NCBI GenBank assembly: GCA_032433595.1
Contig: JASWJB010000089.1
Location: forward strand, 1-64,000
Origin: Conoideocrella luteorostrata
Lineage: Eukaryota; Ascomycota; Sordariomycetes; Hypocreales; Clavicipitaceae
Reading direction: 5' to 3'
DNA: 64,000 nt
The position numbers and the translations under genes are program-made. This document shows, piece after piece, positions 11,279-21,644 of this stretch. Every line of letters starts with the position of its first letter. The stretch's first letter is position 1. The notes under the pieces are model-generated. The model was not told where the DNA came from. It saw only the letters and a list, made by a program, of their open reading frames with translations, and ran no database searches.

Positions 11279-12158
11279 TCAGTTGATATGGGGAAAGAAA
11301 TTATGCAACGACCAATCTATTTTTTGTTGAGACTGTGGCGGAGGGGGAGCCTTTTTAGGGGGTGGTTTGGGTGCTCCGGGGCAGTGGCCATACGCTCCAT
11401 TGTCCCACGCCGTCTTGGGGTCGACCTTCTGAATCATTTTACTGTCAATCAAGGATTGGACGTCGCCTCCTTCAATCTTAAGTTGCCCTGAATACCCATT
11501 CTGACCGAACCATGGTGCGATTAAACCCCCATTGGCGGTAAAATTCTTCTCAACCAAATAGACGTGATAGTTACTAAATCTGTTATCAGAGGTAAGTGGA
11601 TAAGGAGGATAGGGGTTAAGACTATCAGGTGGAATAGATCTTCGGGTATAAGAAGTGCCTGCTATAGCAAGAAAGGACCCTATATCACAAAAATACAACG
11701 TTAATTAAAGAGCCTTGGTGTTTATTTTAAAAATATATGAGTATTGACATACCTTTTGTCCACCCAAATCGATCAAGATAGCTGCCACTCGGTACAATTG
11801 TGGACGAATTTATATATTTCCCAGTAGTCTTATCTTTTTCAAATCCGTCATAATCAGGATAGCGCCATGTTGGTTTAGGTTGAGCATTCTTATCCCAAAA
11901 CTTCTGAAGGAAATCGACTGGCTTCATGTCATGCAAGGGATCATAGTCCTTTAAAAAACAATCCATGATTCGGGCTGTAATAGATGGAGAACCTTCCATC
12001 ACTGCCTTAGTTCCATATTTTATTGGTCCAAGACGATCATCCCCGCAGATGTAGTCTTCCGCCAAGGTCACGTTATTCTTGGCGCCTTTGCAATCCAAAG
12101 CCAGGGCTAGCTTGGTAAAACCAAATGCCATAGCGAAGACTGTGAGCGGGATCTGCAT
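11279..12158 (-). CDS. Secreted NAD glycohydrolase, TNT-domain family
   Basis: Two exons, 12158-11753 and 11679-11279. The 73-nt intron (11680-11752) has donor GTATGT and acceptor ATATAG and joins the frames to give 268 aa. ATG at 12158 gives a good signal peptide (MQIPLTVFAMAFGFTKLALA); an in-frame ATG at 12260 is possible but would bury it. After a Cys-containing N-terminal part (residues about 20-110), the C-terminal half carries the TNT fold pattern: SGSYLDRFGWTKG, then RRSIPPDSLNPYPP, then YHVYLVEKNF and APWFGQNGYSGQL. In this family the conserved Arg and Gln line the NAD-cleavage site. Fungal relatives are conidial surface NADases; the domain is named after a mycobacterial NAD-hydrolysing toxin. 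Expected reaction: NAD to ADP-ribose plus nicotinamide outside the cell. The C-terminus ends in a Pro/Lys-rich tail. The intron falls exactly inside the conserved WTKG-F motif, which supports the model. Confidence 0.85.
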
Positions 12159-13795
12159 ATTGCGTAATGCGTTTCTTAGTGAAAGAAGGAAGGGAAGGAA
12201 GCTGGGTGAAGCTTGTAATGCTTTAGCAGTGAGAATAAAACACGTAGGAACTACACTCATTTTATAGAAAAAATGAAGTAAGTATCTTATTACAACTCAT
12301 AGCAGCGACGCTTGCTATAGCGAGTGCATAATGATATTAGACCCTTGATCCCGGTCTCTTTTAAGGCTGGCAATTGTCCTTTAATTTAAGGAAAAACGAG
12401 AAAATCTAATTATTAAGTTATTAAAGTTTGGTCTGAAATTGTTTTTTTTAGAGCTAATAACTAACCCGAATTAAAGCCAAGTCCCCTTCATCAAGTTTCT
12501 CTTTCCGTTATAAAAAATATTAGTGCTAACTTTTATTACCCTCTACGCAACCCATCACATAAAGTTGGGAAAACCTTATTATACTATATGTACAATAACC
12601 TACTATATGGTAATAGTTATAGAGTTCATAAAGCTTTCTCTATTAAAGCAAAAATAGTAATAGTAGCAATAGTATTATTATAATAGAAGTATAGCATTAA
12701 TACTCCTCTATTGCGTTCTTAGTAAAAAGTGTACTCTAAATGCCAAGAATCATGCGGCATAAAAAGCCGCCGACATCGCTGACAGAGATGTTGATAAGAT
12801 TGATTATAAAGCTGTTGGCGAATTCAATGACGGATTCGAGGACAAATGCATAAATAGACTTGAAAGATAAATGAAGTCGAATTCTCGTCAGAATAGGTAG
12901 ATCAGAAAGACAATTCCACTTCTTAGACCTTCTATTGCTGCTCACTTCGTGACACTAAAGCGGAGATATAGATTTATATTAAGACAACCATGTTGCCCAA
13001 AATACATAGACACTGGCATACGTAGGAAGAGCCCCGTCCCAGCTTCGGCGGTGTAGCACGGCCGGATCCCATTGTATTGGCTCCACTAACGCGCTGACTT
13101 ATAGGCACCCCGCTTTTCTATTTTGGTTCTAGCGCTCACAATCTTGAACCATCCACTGGATAGAAAGAACCTACTATACTTTATTTTATAAACCTTGGCC
13201 TACTTCTACGCCTCCTACCCTTACTCGTGCTTCATGCGTCGGCGTTCGTCTTTTTTATGCGTAGCATTAACTTTATCATGGTGCTGTTAGAGCTGTGGGG
13301 CGCAGCATGAAGCTAGAATGTGGTACAAGACTGGGAGTTTAAGGTACTAGGCTATGTGTAAGGGTCAAGCAGTACCGATATAGCGCCTTTGTCGTGTTTT
13401 ATCCATTACAGCCACAGATGAGGCCCATAATATCAAACCCTTCTCCACCTAATAAGCTCAATTTCTGCGACAGATCCCCCAAAACCCCACTTGACATCCT
13501 ATTGCAGAGCTAACCGAGATCAAAATAAGCTAGGGTTAATGCACCGCCAGAAATTCTGCTGAAACGGTTGCAATTGCTGAAGGCGCTTTATGGACTAAAG
13601 GGATCGCGAATACCCAATACCTTGAAAAATATGGTAGAAGACTATCCCATGTTGTGCGAAGAAGAAAGTGGAGATGCTGCATTTGTCTATCAGGTTCTCT
13701 ATCCATGGTGATATCGCGGCCATTGGCAGTGAAACTGTCGATCAGGACAGCGTGTGTGTGTGACCACACTCAAGAAATAAAGCGGGAAGCCCGAC
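12159..13795. other. Intergenic, AT-rich, no supported gene
   Basis: It is strongly AT-rich between about 12360 and 12720, with TA-dense tracts. Open frames are under 80 codons with no domain. The 13000-13100 part is more GC-rich but matches nothing I recognise. Confidence 0.5.
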
Positions 13796-13799
13796 GATC

Positions 13800-14140
13800 T
13801 CAGTCGGTCGTCCACTTGTTGAGGTTAGGGTGGTCCCTTCGGAGATGACCGAGGCCTTGTATTAGCTAGATTCGTACGATAGTGGAAGCAAATGGCACGA
13901 CGCTAAGGAACGTAGGCCCAAGGCCACTAAATTCGAGGGATTGTTCCGGTCACTGAAGAACTATATAGGAGGATTACAGTGCTCTTCAAAAGAGGGATCA
14001 TCAAAAATCATAATCAGAAGTCGTTACTCAAAAGGCTCGCTAAAATTTCAATTCGCATGTGTTCAAATCCATCTATTCCTGCCGATTGCCACTGTTGCAA
14101 ATTGCCCCCTTACACCTATGTAAAGGCACATAATGCAACA
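13800..14140 (+). pseudogene. Remnant of an NLR 3' end plus downstream flank
   Basis: This stretch aligns with the last codons and 3' flank of the NLR at 50.8-55.9 kb. Shared blocks are CTTCGGA(G/A)ATGACCGA near 13839 and 55909, then TTCGTACGATAG, GGCACGA, TGTTCCGGT, GTGCTCTTCA and TATTCCTGCCGATTGCCA, in the same order and at similar spacing up to about 14135 and 56205. Only the end of the reading frame is represented; the NACHT and ankyrin parts are absent. It is therefore a dispersed fragment of the same gene family. A solo LTR follows 240 bp downstream. Confidence 0.75.
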
Positions 14141-14376
14141 TCACTATGGTGTTACCGCCTCGGGGAACTCTATTGTGAAAGATGGAGCCTCTCGTGATGA
14201 GACTCTACGGTGGCTAAAAGCCAGCTGCATCTGATTTAAAATGGAGGCTGCTGGTTTTATGAACAGCAACAGTATTCCTTGCCCTGTCATCCGAGGGATA
14301 TCTATGCCGATATGCACAAAAACAACCGTTGGCAGAACTACGCAGCCGCAACGGCAGCCGTATTCGCCAAGGAATT

Positions 14377-14576
14377 TGTGGGTTGCACAGGGTTGTGCAA
14401 TCATCTAGATCATCGGCTTCAAATGCAATATATTGATAATTCAGTCTGTATATCTAAGAAGAAGAAAAGAAGTCAAGATATGATGCCTACGATACCCGTA
14501 TAAATAGGGTGGCCGAAAGGTGACCACGTGACGATATCCGTGCTCTTGTCGTGTGCTTGGCGGCGATATTCCAACA
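14377..14576 (-). mobile_element. Solo LTR, 200 bp, with 5-bp target-site duplication
   Basis: Read on the minus strand it starts TGTTGGAATATCGCCGCC and ends GTGCAACCCACA, so it has TG...CA ends. It is flanked by GAATT on both sides (14372-14376 and 14577-14581), a 5-bp target-site duplication. It is the reverse complement of the copy at 49175-49374 with few differences, including the CACGTGGTCACC block and a TATTTATAC promoter-like box. No internal retrotransposon sequence is attached, so it is the product of LTR-LTR recombination. Whether the element is Copia- or Gypsy-type cannot be told from the LTR alone. Confidence 0.93.
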
Positions 14577-17016
14577 GAATTACTGGAAGACATGAATGCA
14601 GTAGATATGGAGAGGACGGCAGAAATACAAGAGGTGATCAAAAAGCGTGATGGCCGCATTTGTCTTACAATACACGCGTTTTAATCAACATAATTTTAAA
14701 GTCGAACAATAAGTGGCTCAGATGGCCTCTTCAAAAAAAAAACCCCCCACAATACCGTTCAGCGGATGGTGACGGGCCCTCACTACCATAAGCTTGAACG
14801 ATGAGTCTCGCCCCCAAACCCATCAAGAAACTACAATAATGCATTGACGCAACGCCATAAGGGATCTGGCCTATGGCTTCTCAAAATTAATACATACAGA
14901 TGGTAGAAAGAGAAAGGTGAAACAATTGCTTGTCGCTTCTACCATAATCGAAGACTTAGAACGAGATAAAAAGCACTCGTGCTCTTCTTTACTTCTCCGA
15001 ATTGAATGTCTTTGCCTTGTGCAACCCATTTGTAGGGTCGATACCAGAAGACCCTGTGCATCCTGCAGCAACACCTTCCATAGTATAATACAGCAGGCTA
15101 TTAAAGTCCGCATTATTCTCGATGCAATTAACGACTGCTAAATGCGAATCCGCGGCCCCAATAAGGATATTTGGCCTGGGTAAAGTCATTCGCTGACTGT
15201 CAACATACAAAAATTCGCTGTAGTAAGAAATAGTGAGCACGAACAGTGCTCACCTTCATTCCCAAGCGAGCAACCCCATTGCTCAGGCTACGACGTCCTA
15301 ACATTGCTGCCAACATAAACCCGCGCCTAAGTTTATTCCTTAGGAACCAATCATAGCCGTCACACTCTTATCGCCGATAACGCGTCGGAAAAAACCCGTG
15401 TATACGTGCTCATGGTGATCGAGCTTAAATGACCACAGGTAAACGTCGGCCTAGAACACATCAACAAGCACGCCACATAACTTAATACCTCCCACTATAT
15501 ACGGAACGTTCGGATGCTCCCTTAGTCTCCGAACGCCATTGGATGACCAAGACTAGCTGGCTAGCATCTATAACAAAACGGGACTCCGTGGAAAATGCGC
15601 AAAGGGCTCCCCCACCCCATCCAATCGCGCGATGTCGCGCGACCCTGGGTGAGCCGGGTGAGCCTTGCTGGTGTGTGTCGTGCGGCTGAAGAAGCCAGGC
15701 ACTCACGCAGCTTTGGTATGGAGTAACTCGAGCCTTCACCGATGTCGCTCTGGCAGCACTGTCCACGCCAGCTGAAGCACGCAAGACTTTGCCATGAGCC
15801 TGTTTGGGGGTGACCTTCTCGCTGGCAATTGTATTCACGATACTCGATGCTGAGCCAGGAGACTTGGAGAGAAGACAGCGACTATTTAAAGGCATTTCTC
15901 AAATCATTCTCTCTTTGGCAAAGATTCCGCAGCCGAGGATCGCATCTTCTTGCTTCAACAGCAGCGGGGTTGTCACACTAACAAACAGACCTCTGTGCTG
16001 CTCGGCCATGATTCTTGGGAACGATACTGGCGCTAGGTCAATGCAAAGGAGCAACGCTTATACGTGCACCGACGCTTATGTATCAAAAAATGTGGCGTAG
16101 TGAGATGCCACTTTTCTTGTGTGTTAATGCGCCTTATCCACTGTGACATTATATGTGTCAGACATGCTTGTGTCGGAAGCGACAGTATGGAAGTGAAATA
16201 GAAGGGGTCAAATGCATGTAAATTGATGATTGATATGATTGTTGTTCTTCGTGTTCCTTCTAATTCCTTCCAACATGCTTCCTATTATAGCTGATTTTAA
16301 CCCTGGTGGCCTCTCCTTTTCAGCCCACATGTCCCGTATTTCTCCAACGTCTCATATCTCTTAACGTCTCATATCTCTGACGTCTCATAGTATTCGACAT
16401 AATCGCCTTTGAACCATACCAACAGCTGGAAGATGGCGTTATTCTAAAATTCCGATGGCTCCCAAAACGATCAGATAAAATAACGCCATGGATAAATATG
16501 AACTTATCAACGCACCCAGATAATGCACTACAAATGAGGGAGAAGGCAAGGAATTAGAATCATTTAACAACAAGCCGGCCAATTTCTGATGGACAACGGA
16601 TTATTATTCGATCTGAGAACCCGCTTGCACGTCCGAACTGGGATATCTTACAGCTCCAATGGGAGATTTGCCGTATGGCCTCATTCTGTGGAGCTGCTGA
16701 GGAATGCAATGATGACGACGACGATAACGAAGATAGAGGGCGTTCAGTTATTCTTGGATGGATGAGTGTTTGAGAGCGGAAGAGCAGCGCTCTGAAGACC
16801 TTGCGGCGCGGCAGGGCGCATTATAGCGTATTGAGCAGCATACTAAGCAGCCTACCACCGTCAACACATACTCCTAGAGCAGCCCGTTAGAATGCATTCG
16901 CCGAATCACGCCGTATGTACGGAGTATTACTTGCACGCTCTTGCACGCCTCACTTCTCGCAGGGCAGCCCATGTACTTTCATTCTTCTGCAGCCGCTTTC
17001 GATGGCCTGGCGCGCA
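14577..17016. other. Intergenic, no supported gene
   Basis: There are several frames of 80-137 codons on either strand (for example 15482-15895 minus) but none has a domain, a signal peptide or intron-linked continuation. A copy of the TACGGAGTA motif is at 16918-16926. Near 16345-16390, ACGTCTCATA is repeated three times in close succession. Confidence 0.5.
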
Positions 17017-17143
17017 CACGAGCGCAGCGAGGCCGGGGGTTTGGGGGCTGGCCCCCGTGATATAAAAGCCGTGATATAAAAATAATCATGCTTGTTGTTA
17101 TATGGGGGCCAGCCCCCAAACCCCCGGCCTCGCTGCGCTCGTG
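17017..17143. repeat. Perfect 40-bp inverted repeat with 47-bp loop
   Basis: The left arm 17017-17056 (CACGAGCGCAGCGAGGCCGG then a G/T-rich part ending GGCTGGCCCCC) is the exact reverse complement of the right arm 17104-17143, 40 of 40 bases. The AT-rich loop contains GTGATATAAAA twice, three bases apart. The arms are far more GC-rich than the surroundings. It could be a foldback or MITE-like element, or a strong hairpin; I see no clear target-site duplication. Confidence 0.92.
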
Positions 17144-17850
17144 CTTCCGTGTTCAATTTAAGTGTTAGCTCCTTAAGAACTGTCCCTATTGAAGCTATAT
17201 ATCTCGGCAACCGTAAAGTAAAAGTACTTAAATAAAGACATAGAGCAGAAGAACTATTCATACAAGCATAAAAGGACTAGGAAAATGTTATGAAGACAAA
17301 GGCGATATACTGAATTCCTTCTATATGGGGCGACCACATTTGTTCTTTATACCTTCAAACATCTGGCGAAATGATTCAAACAATCTATCAGAAGCAAACT
17401 CTTTCTATCTTTAGGGTAGCGGGGGTCCGCACACACAATAGCATTGTAATGCTAGATTGATGGCAGTTTTGCTCCCGCTAAAGGTTATGCTGATGGCTAC
17501 GCTGCTGCTGCTGGCGGTGCTCTCCGCTCACACTTAAATGCCGCAATCTTGTCGTTGAAATCATGGAGATGGCTATCAGCCTGCTCGAGTCTTACAAGGT
17601 CAATAGAACGGGGAGAAGAGGCCTTGAAGCTATTGCCAACACAATCGCCTTTCCTAAAAGCAATCGTCAATTAGCCAACATCACAAATTGCTTCAATTTA
17701 ATAACCAACGGGGGGGGAGTTGGGGTTCAAAGAGGAAATTCCTCGGCGGAAACTTACATATAAAACTCGCAGGTAATATCCTCCTCCTTCTCCAGCCGTA
17801 TATACGACACGGTATTATCCCACTTATCGGGCATGACAACTTTATAACAA
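17144..17850. other. Intergenic, no supported gene
   Basis: No frame over 70 codons has any recognisable feature. Positions 17500-17520 hold a short GCTGCTGCTG run. This stretch is the 3' flank of the minus-strand gene ending at 17851. Confidence 0.5.
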
Positions 17851-19786
17851 TTAGCCGTGACACATCAGACAACCATCGCGAAAGGGCATAGACATACCAC
17901 ACTGGTTCTGAGGGGCTTTGATATGAACGCATGGTTGGCCCCCGCCATCGTTCTGGCAAAACAGGACCTTGAAAACAGGACCTATGTTCCCTGGCTGCTT
18001 CCCTGACTGCTTTCCTAGCTCATTCTCCGTCTGCTTCTCCCCTGGCTGCTTCCCTGACTGCTTTCCTAGCTCATTCTCCATCTGCTTTTCCCCTGGAATA
18101 TAGTTCTGTGCAAAGCTGTCTACTGTCCCTTTAAAGACCGTGAACGGCGAGTTGAGCACGTTTTCGAAGAATTCCAGCGAGCCCTCCTTGTGATTACTGA
18201 CGTTCTTGGCTTCCTGGAGAATCTTATGAGCCTGTTTTTGTACATTATCTTCCGCCTCCCTATATCCTGGCACCCAATCCCGGAGCACGTCGTTAACGGT
18301 ATTGCCAACACCTTTGCCAACAATTTTGACGATTCTGCCGGCCTTTTCTAGCTTTGTCTCGGAGCCGTTGAAACTGTCATATTCTGCCTTTTCTTTCTTA
18401 TAGTTGTCTATGATCTCGGGAACAAGAGGCACATAGTTTTCAAAGATTGTGACCTCAACCTTGGTCTTGAATTCGTAGGTTGCTGCGAGGAACTGGCCAA
18501 TGAACTCGGCTGAATTGTTGGATTTTATGGATGCGATTCTCTCCTTGAACTCATCTGTGTCTTTCTCTATGTCCTTGTAGCCGGGAACGGTATCTTCCGC
18601 GATGCCGTTGAGTATTTCACCGCTTTTATTGAGAGCTACCTTCAGGTTCCCATGCATAACGTCGGTTTTAATGTCTTTCACAGTGCTGCTGTTGACGCGG
18701 GCGGCAGTAGAGTCGACAACAGTGGTGAGGAACTGCGCTGCTTGAAGGTAGCTCAGGCCCTTGGCCAGTTTTATTTTGGGGCGCACAATCTCAGCTGGAG
18801 ATTCTGAAATAGGCACAACATTCTCCCCAGGGTTGTTATTAAGCTTCCCGGTTTGCAGCTTTCCATCTCCCTTTATCGGCTCCTTGCTGTTTGTAGAAGA
18901 TTCCTCCTTCTTGGCGGGCTCAGCTTCTTTATCGCAATTGTCTCTTTTTTGAACATGGCATAGATTCTTGGAACCCTTTTTTTTGCCTTTTTTTTTGTGC
19001 GTTTATAGCGTCCTCTTCTTTAGGATCACCTGTAGTGTCTTTTTCTTTATGAGCGTTTATAGTATCCTCTCCTTCGGGATCGCTTATGATGACTTTTTTT
19101 TCGTTATTCTCCTTGGACACATTTATTCTCGCAGTAGCCCTCGCTGATTTCCTTAGTGCATCAATACCACCTTTTGCTCCTTCGTCTCCTACAAATTTAT
19201 GTCTCTTGAAGCCGTATTCAAGAACCTTTCCGAAAAGGTCATCAGCGTCAATTTTGTCAAGAACCTCCTTGCCCTGCAGCTCCTCTACCGCCAACTTGGC
19301 CCAATCAGCGCAACTGTCCCCCTCACAAGGCATACCAACGTTTTCCAGTACACCCTTGATATAGTTGGTCGATGTTTTTTTGAGCCCGTTTCCAATAAAA
19401 ACCCTTGCTAGGAGTTTATCGCTCTTGGTTGGATCGGCGTCCCACTTGTACTGGAAGCCAAATTTCGGTACCTTGTTTGCATCTAATTTATTGTCTATCT
19501 TGGGTCCCGAACCTTGAGAAATTTCGAAATTGTTGGATGCATCAAAAACGTCGACGTATTGGCTATCGCCATCTCTGGGGCTGACTTGAAGCGCCCAGTG
19601 GAAAAACGTTAAATCCTTATTTCTTTGTGCAAATGCCATGTTGCCTTTTTTATACTCCCGGGTAAAGAGCTGCAGGGTAAAAGACTTGTGCTCTTCGACG
19701 TCCTGTGAGCCAACTGCATGAACGGCACCCGGCCAGTGAAGCCATAGCGCAAAGGAGAGGATCAGGGCGAGCCAATGTTGTAGCAT
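17851..19786 (-). pseudogene. Secreted two-domain protein split by a frameshift in an A-run
   Basis: ATG at 19786 opens a 285-codon frame; a second frame, open from at least 18997, runs to TAA at 17851. They differ by one base across two A-runs, A9 (18988-18996) and A8 (18977-18984) on the coding strand. Dropping a single base there gives one 644-aa frame, so the break is a homopolymer indel (real, programmed or sequencing error). N-terminal part: signal peptide (WLALILSFALWLHWPGAVHA), then TFFHWALQVS about residue 62 and EGDSCADWAKLAVEEL about residue 155. A conserved His followed by a Cys-x-x-Trp helix is reminiscent of permuted papain-like folds, which is inference only. C-terminal part: a long helical, lysine-rich region with two copies of a VPGY motif, a 17-residue repeat (ENELGKQSGKQPG) and a Cys-rich tail. 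I do not recognise the family. Confidence 0.6.
17990..18100 (-). repeat. 51-bp direct repeat inside the C-terminal part
   Basis: Two near-identical 51-base units encode GEKQ(M/T)ENELGKQSGKQP in tandem. They differ at only a few positions, so the duplication is recent or kept uniform. They form a charged, glycine-containing linker between the helical region and the Cys-rich tail. Confidence 0.85.
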
Positions 19787-21644
19787 GATGATGTTTTGCT
19801 CAGATGGAAAGATATCGGGGGAGCAAAAAGAAGTGTTGATGACTGCACACAGGGCAATAGAACTGATTAATGTTGGGAGTCACGCGTCTTTTAATATAAA
19901 TTTTAGAAAACATACTGTTTGTTTTAAAGATTTTTTGGAATATCATAGCCCGGCAAGTTTAATAATAGTCTTCTCCATCATTTAGCCAGTCGTCTTTTGC
20001 CCCCTATTAGCTCTGTAACATATAAAATTTCCAGCCTCCCTCTTCCGTTTTCCTCTTTAACCCTGGAATAAAACCGTCGGGATAAATAGAGATTCACGGG
20101 CGGTGTTGCGTCGGCAATCTTTTGAACTAATCTCAAACGGTTCGACTAGATGATCTTTATCAAACGGCTCCTCGGACGTAGTAGGCGTGACGCACGACGG
20201 CCACCATCCACAGGGTCGAGCGACTGACAGCTGGTGGTGGTGGTGGTGGTGTGCTCTCTCCCTGGAAGATGAAACTGCTTCAGAGGACATGGATAGCCCG
20301 TAGCTTGGCCTGGTCATGCACAAGTTCGCCGAATGGAAATCAGTTTCGCGTTGCGGAATCGGAATGGGCTCTTCATAAGGTTTGCGACATGGAGATGCAT
20401 CCACTCCGACTTGGGACTTTTTCGGTTGCTTTTTTAGGAGCATCTGCACGCTCTCGGTGAAAAGGACAAGGGGGCGCATGAACAACCATTTTTAGTGCGG
20501 GGGGGTGTTTATTTCCCCCGTTTTTTTCGTGCGTGTTTGTGGCCAAAATTAATTAACCATCTGGGGACACCTCGCCCTGTTTGCAGCTTTTCCGAATTAT
20601 TTCCAGAGCATGCACGGAGTACTCCGTATGTATGCATGCATGGGCTGGAGTCGACCACAGACAGCGGGTCGTCTTTCCCGGGATATGGATCACATCCCAC
20701 AGTTGTCCATGCGCCCATCCGAGTCAATTCACAGCTATCTATCTATCTATCAGTCGCCTGGGACGCGCGCGCGGAGTCGATCTCAGCGCATCCCGAGCTT
20801 ATCAGCTGCTTCAGTTCAATCTGGGCCTGTCAGCCATTCAAATTTAAAATCTGAACTTGTTAGCTATCCAAGTTAAATCTAAGCTTGTAAGCTACTTGCA
20901 ACCCCAGTTCGTGCACACACACAATAGCCCGACATGTCATGGCATGAACGTGTGGTATCTGTAGCGCTCCTCGCTATATGATATTCGGCTAGTTACTCTT
21001 GTTACAGTGCAAGTGGGCAAGGTAAGCACGTATATCGAATGTGGCACTTGGTAAAGTTTTATATGTATCGACTCTGTAATTATTTTACACGATTTTTCTA
21101 TCGCCGTTTGAGAAATTACAGATTTACGCCGTGGAATAGCGAGAATTGTCGCCCCGCACATTAATGGCTCAACTGAAACATGGATGCGGATCGATTTTCC
21201 CACTGACTCGTAATGCACTGCCTTGCTTGTCTCACTTAGCTCTGGGACATCGGATAGTCCTGGACATTATTCCTTGTCACAGGAAAATATGAGCCTATTT
21301 AAGGGTCATAACTACACATGAAAAGTGGCCTCTGGGCTACGCCATTTTTTTGGGGACATTCCTTGTGATAATTCCCTCGTGACGCTTGCCTTTGCGTAAT
21401 AGACCGAACTTTGAGACGGGATCGAAAACTAACTTTATTAAGTATGCTAGAAATTTTAACTTGAAACATTTTGAGCTCAGACGTAGGCGTGATTGCCCCA
21501 CCCACGGAAAATCTGCTTCTTAATGCCGTGGGGAAATCCGCTGGTGGTGTGGATTTGCTAGCTGTCAGGGCTACGCCGTTTGCTTGGAACATGGCTCTGC
21601 CAATGTTCGGCCTCGCCAAACCGGCGCACGCCAGACGGGGTAAG
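19787..21644. other. Intergenic, no supported gene
   Basis: A 142-codon minus frame (20057-20485) contains a poly-His run made by a GGT microsatellite (20230-20250) and looks fortuitous. A palindrome CGGAGTACTCCG is at 20614-20625, followed by ATGTATGCATGCATG. A CTAT tetranucleotide run lies near 20734-20752. Positions 21279-21312 match 56213-56247 (a CACAGG...AAAATAT(G/A)AGCCTATTT repeat), so part of this interval is a dispersed repeat. Confidence 0.5.

Noticed and set aside
17017..17143. Inverted repeat as a CRISPR or bacterial terminator
   Set aside because: This is a fungal nuclear sequence; there is only one palindrome and no spacer array.
20057..20485. 142-codon minus frame with a His run
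   Set aside because: The His run comes from a GGT microsatellite; nothing else suggests a protein.
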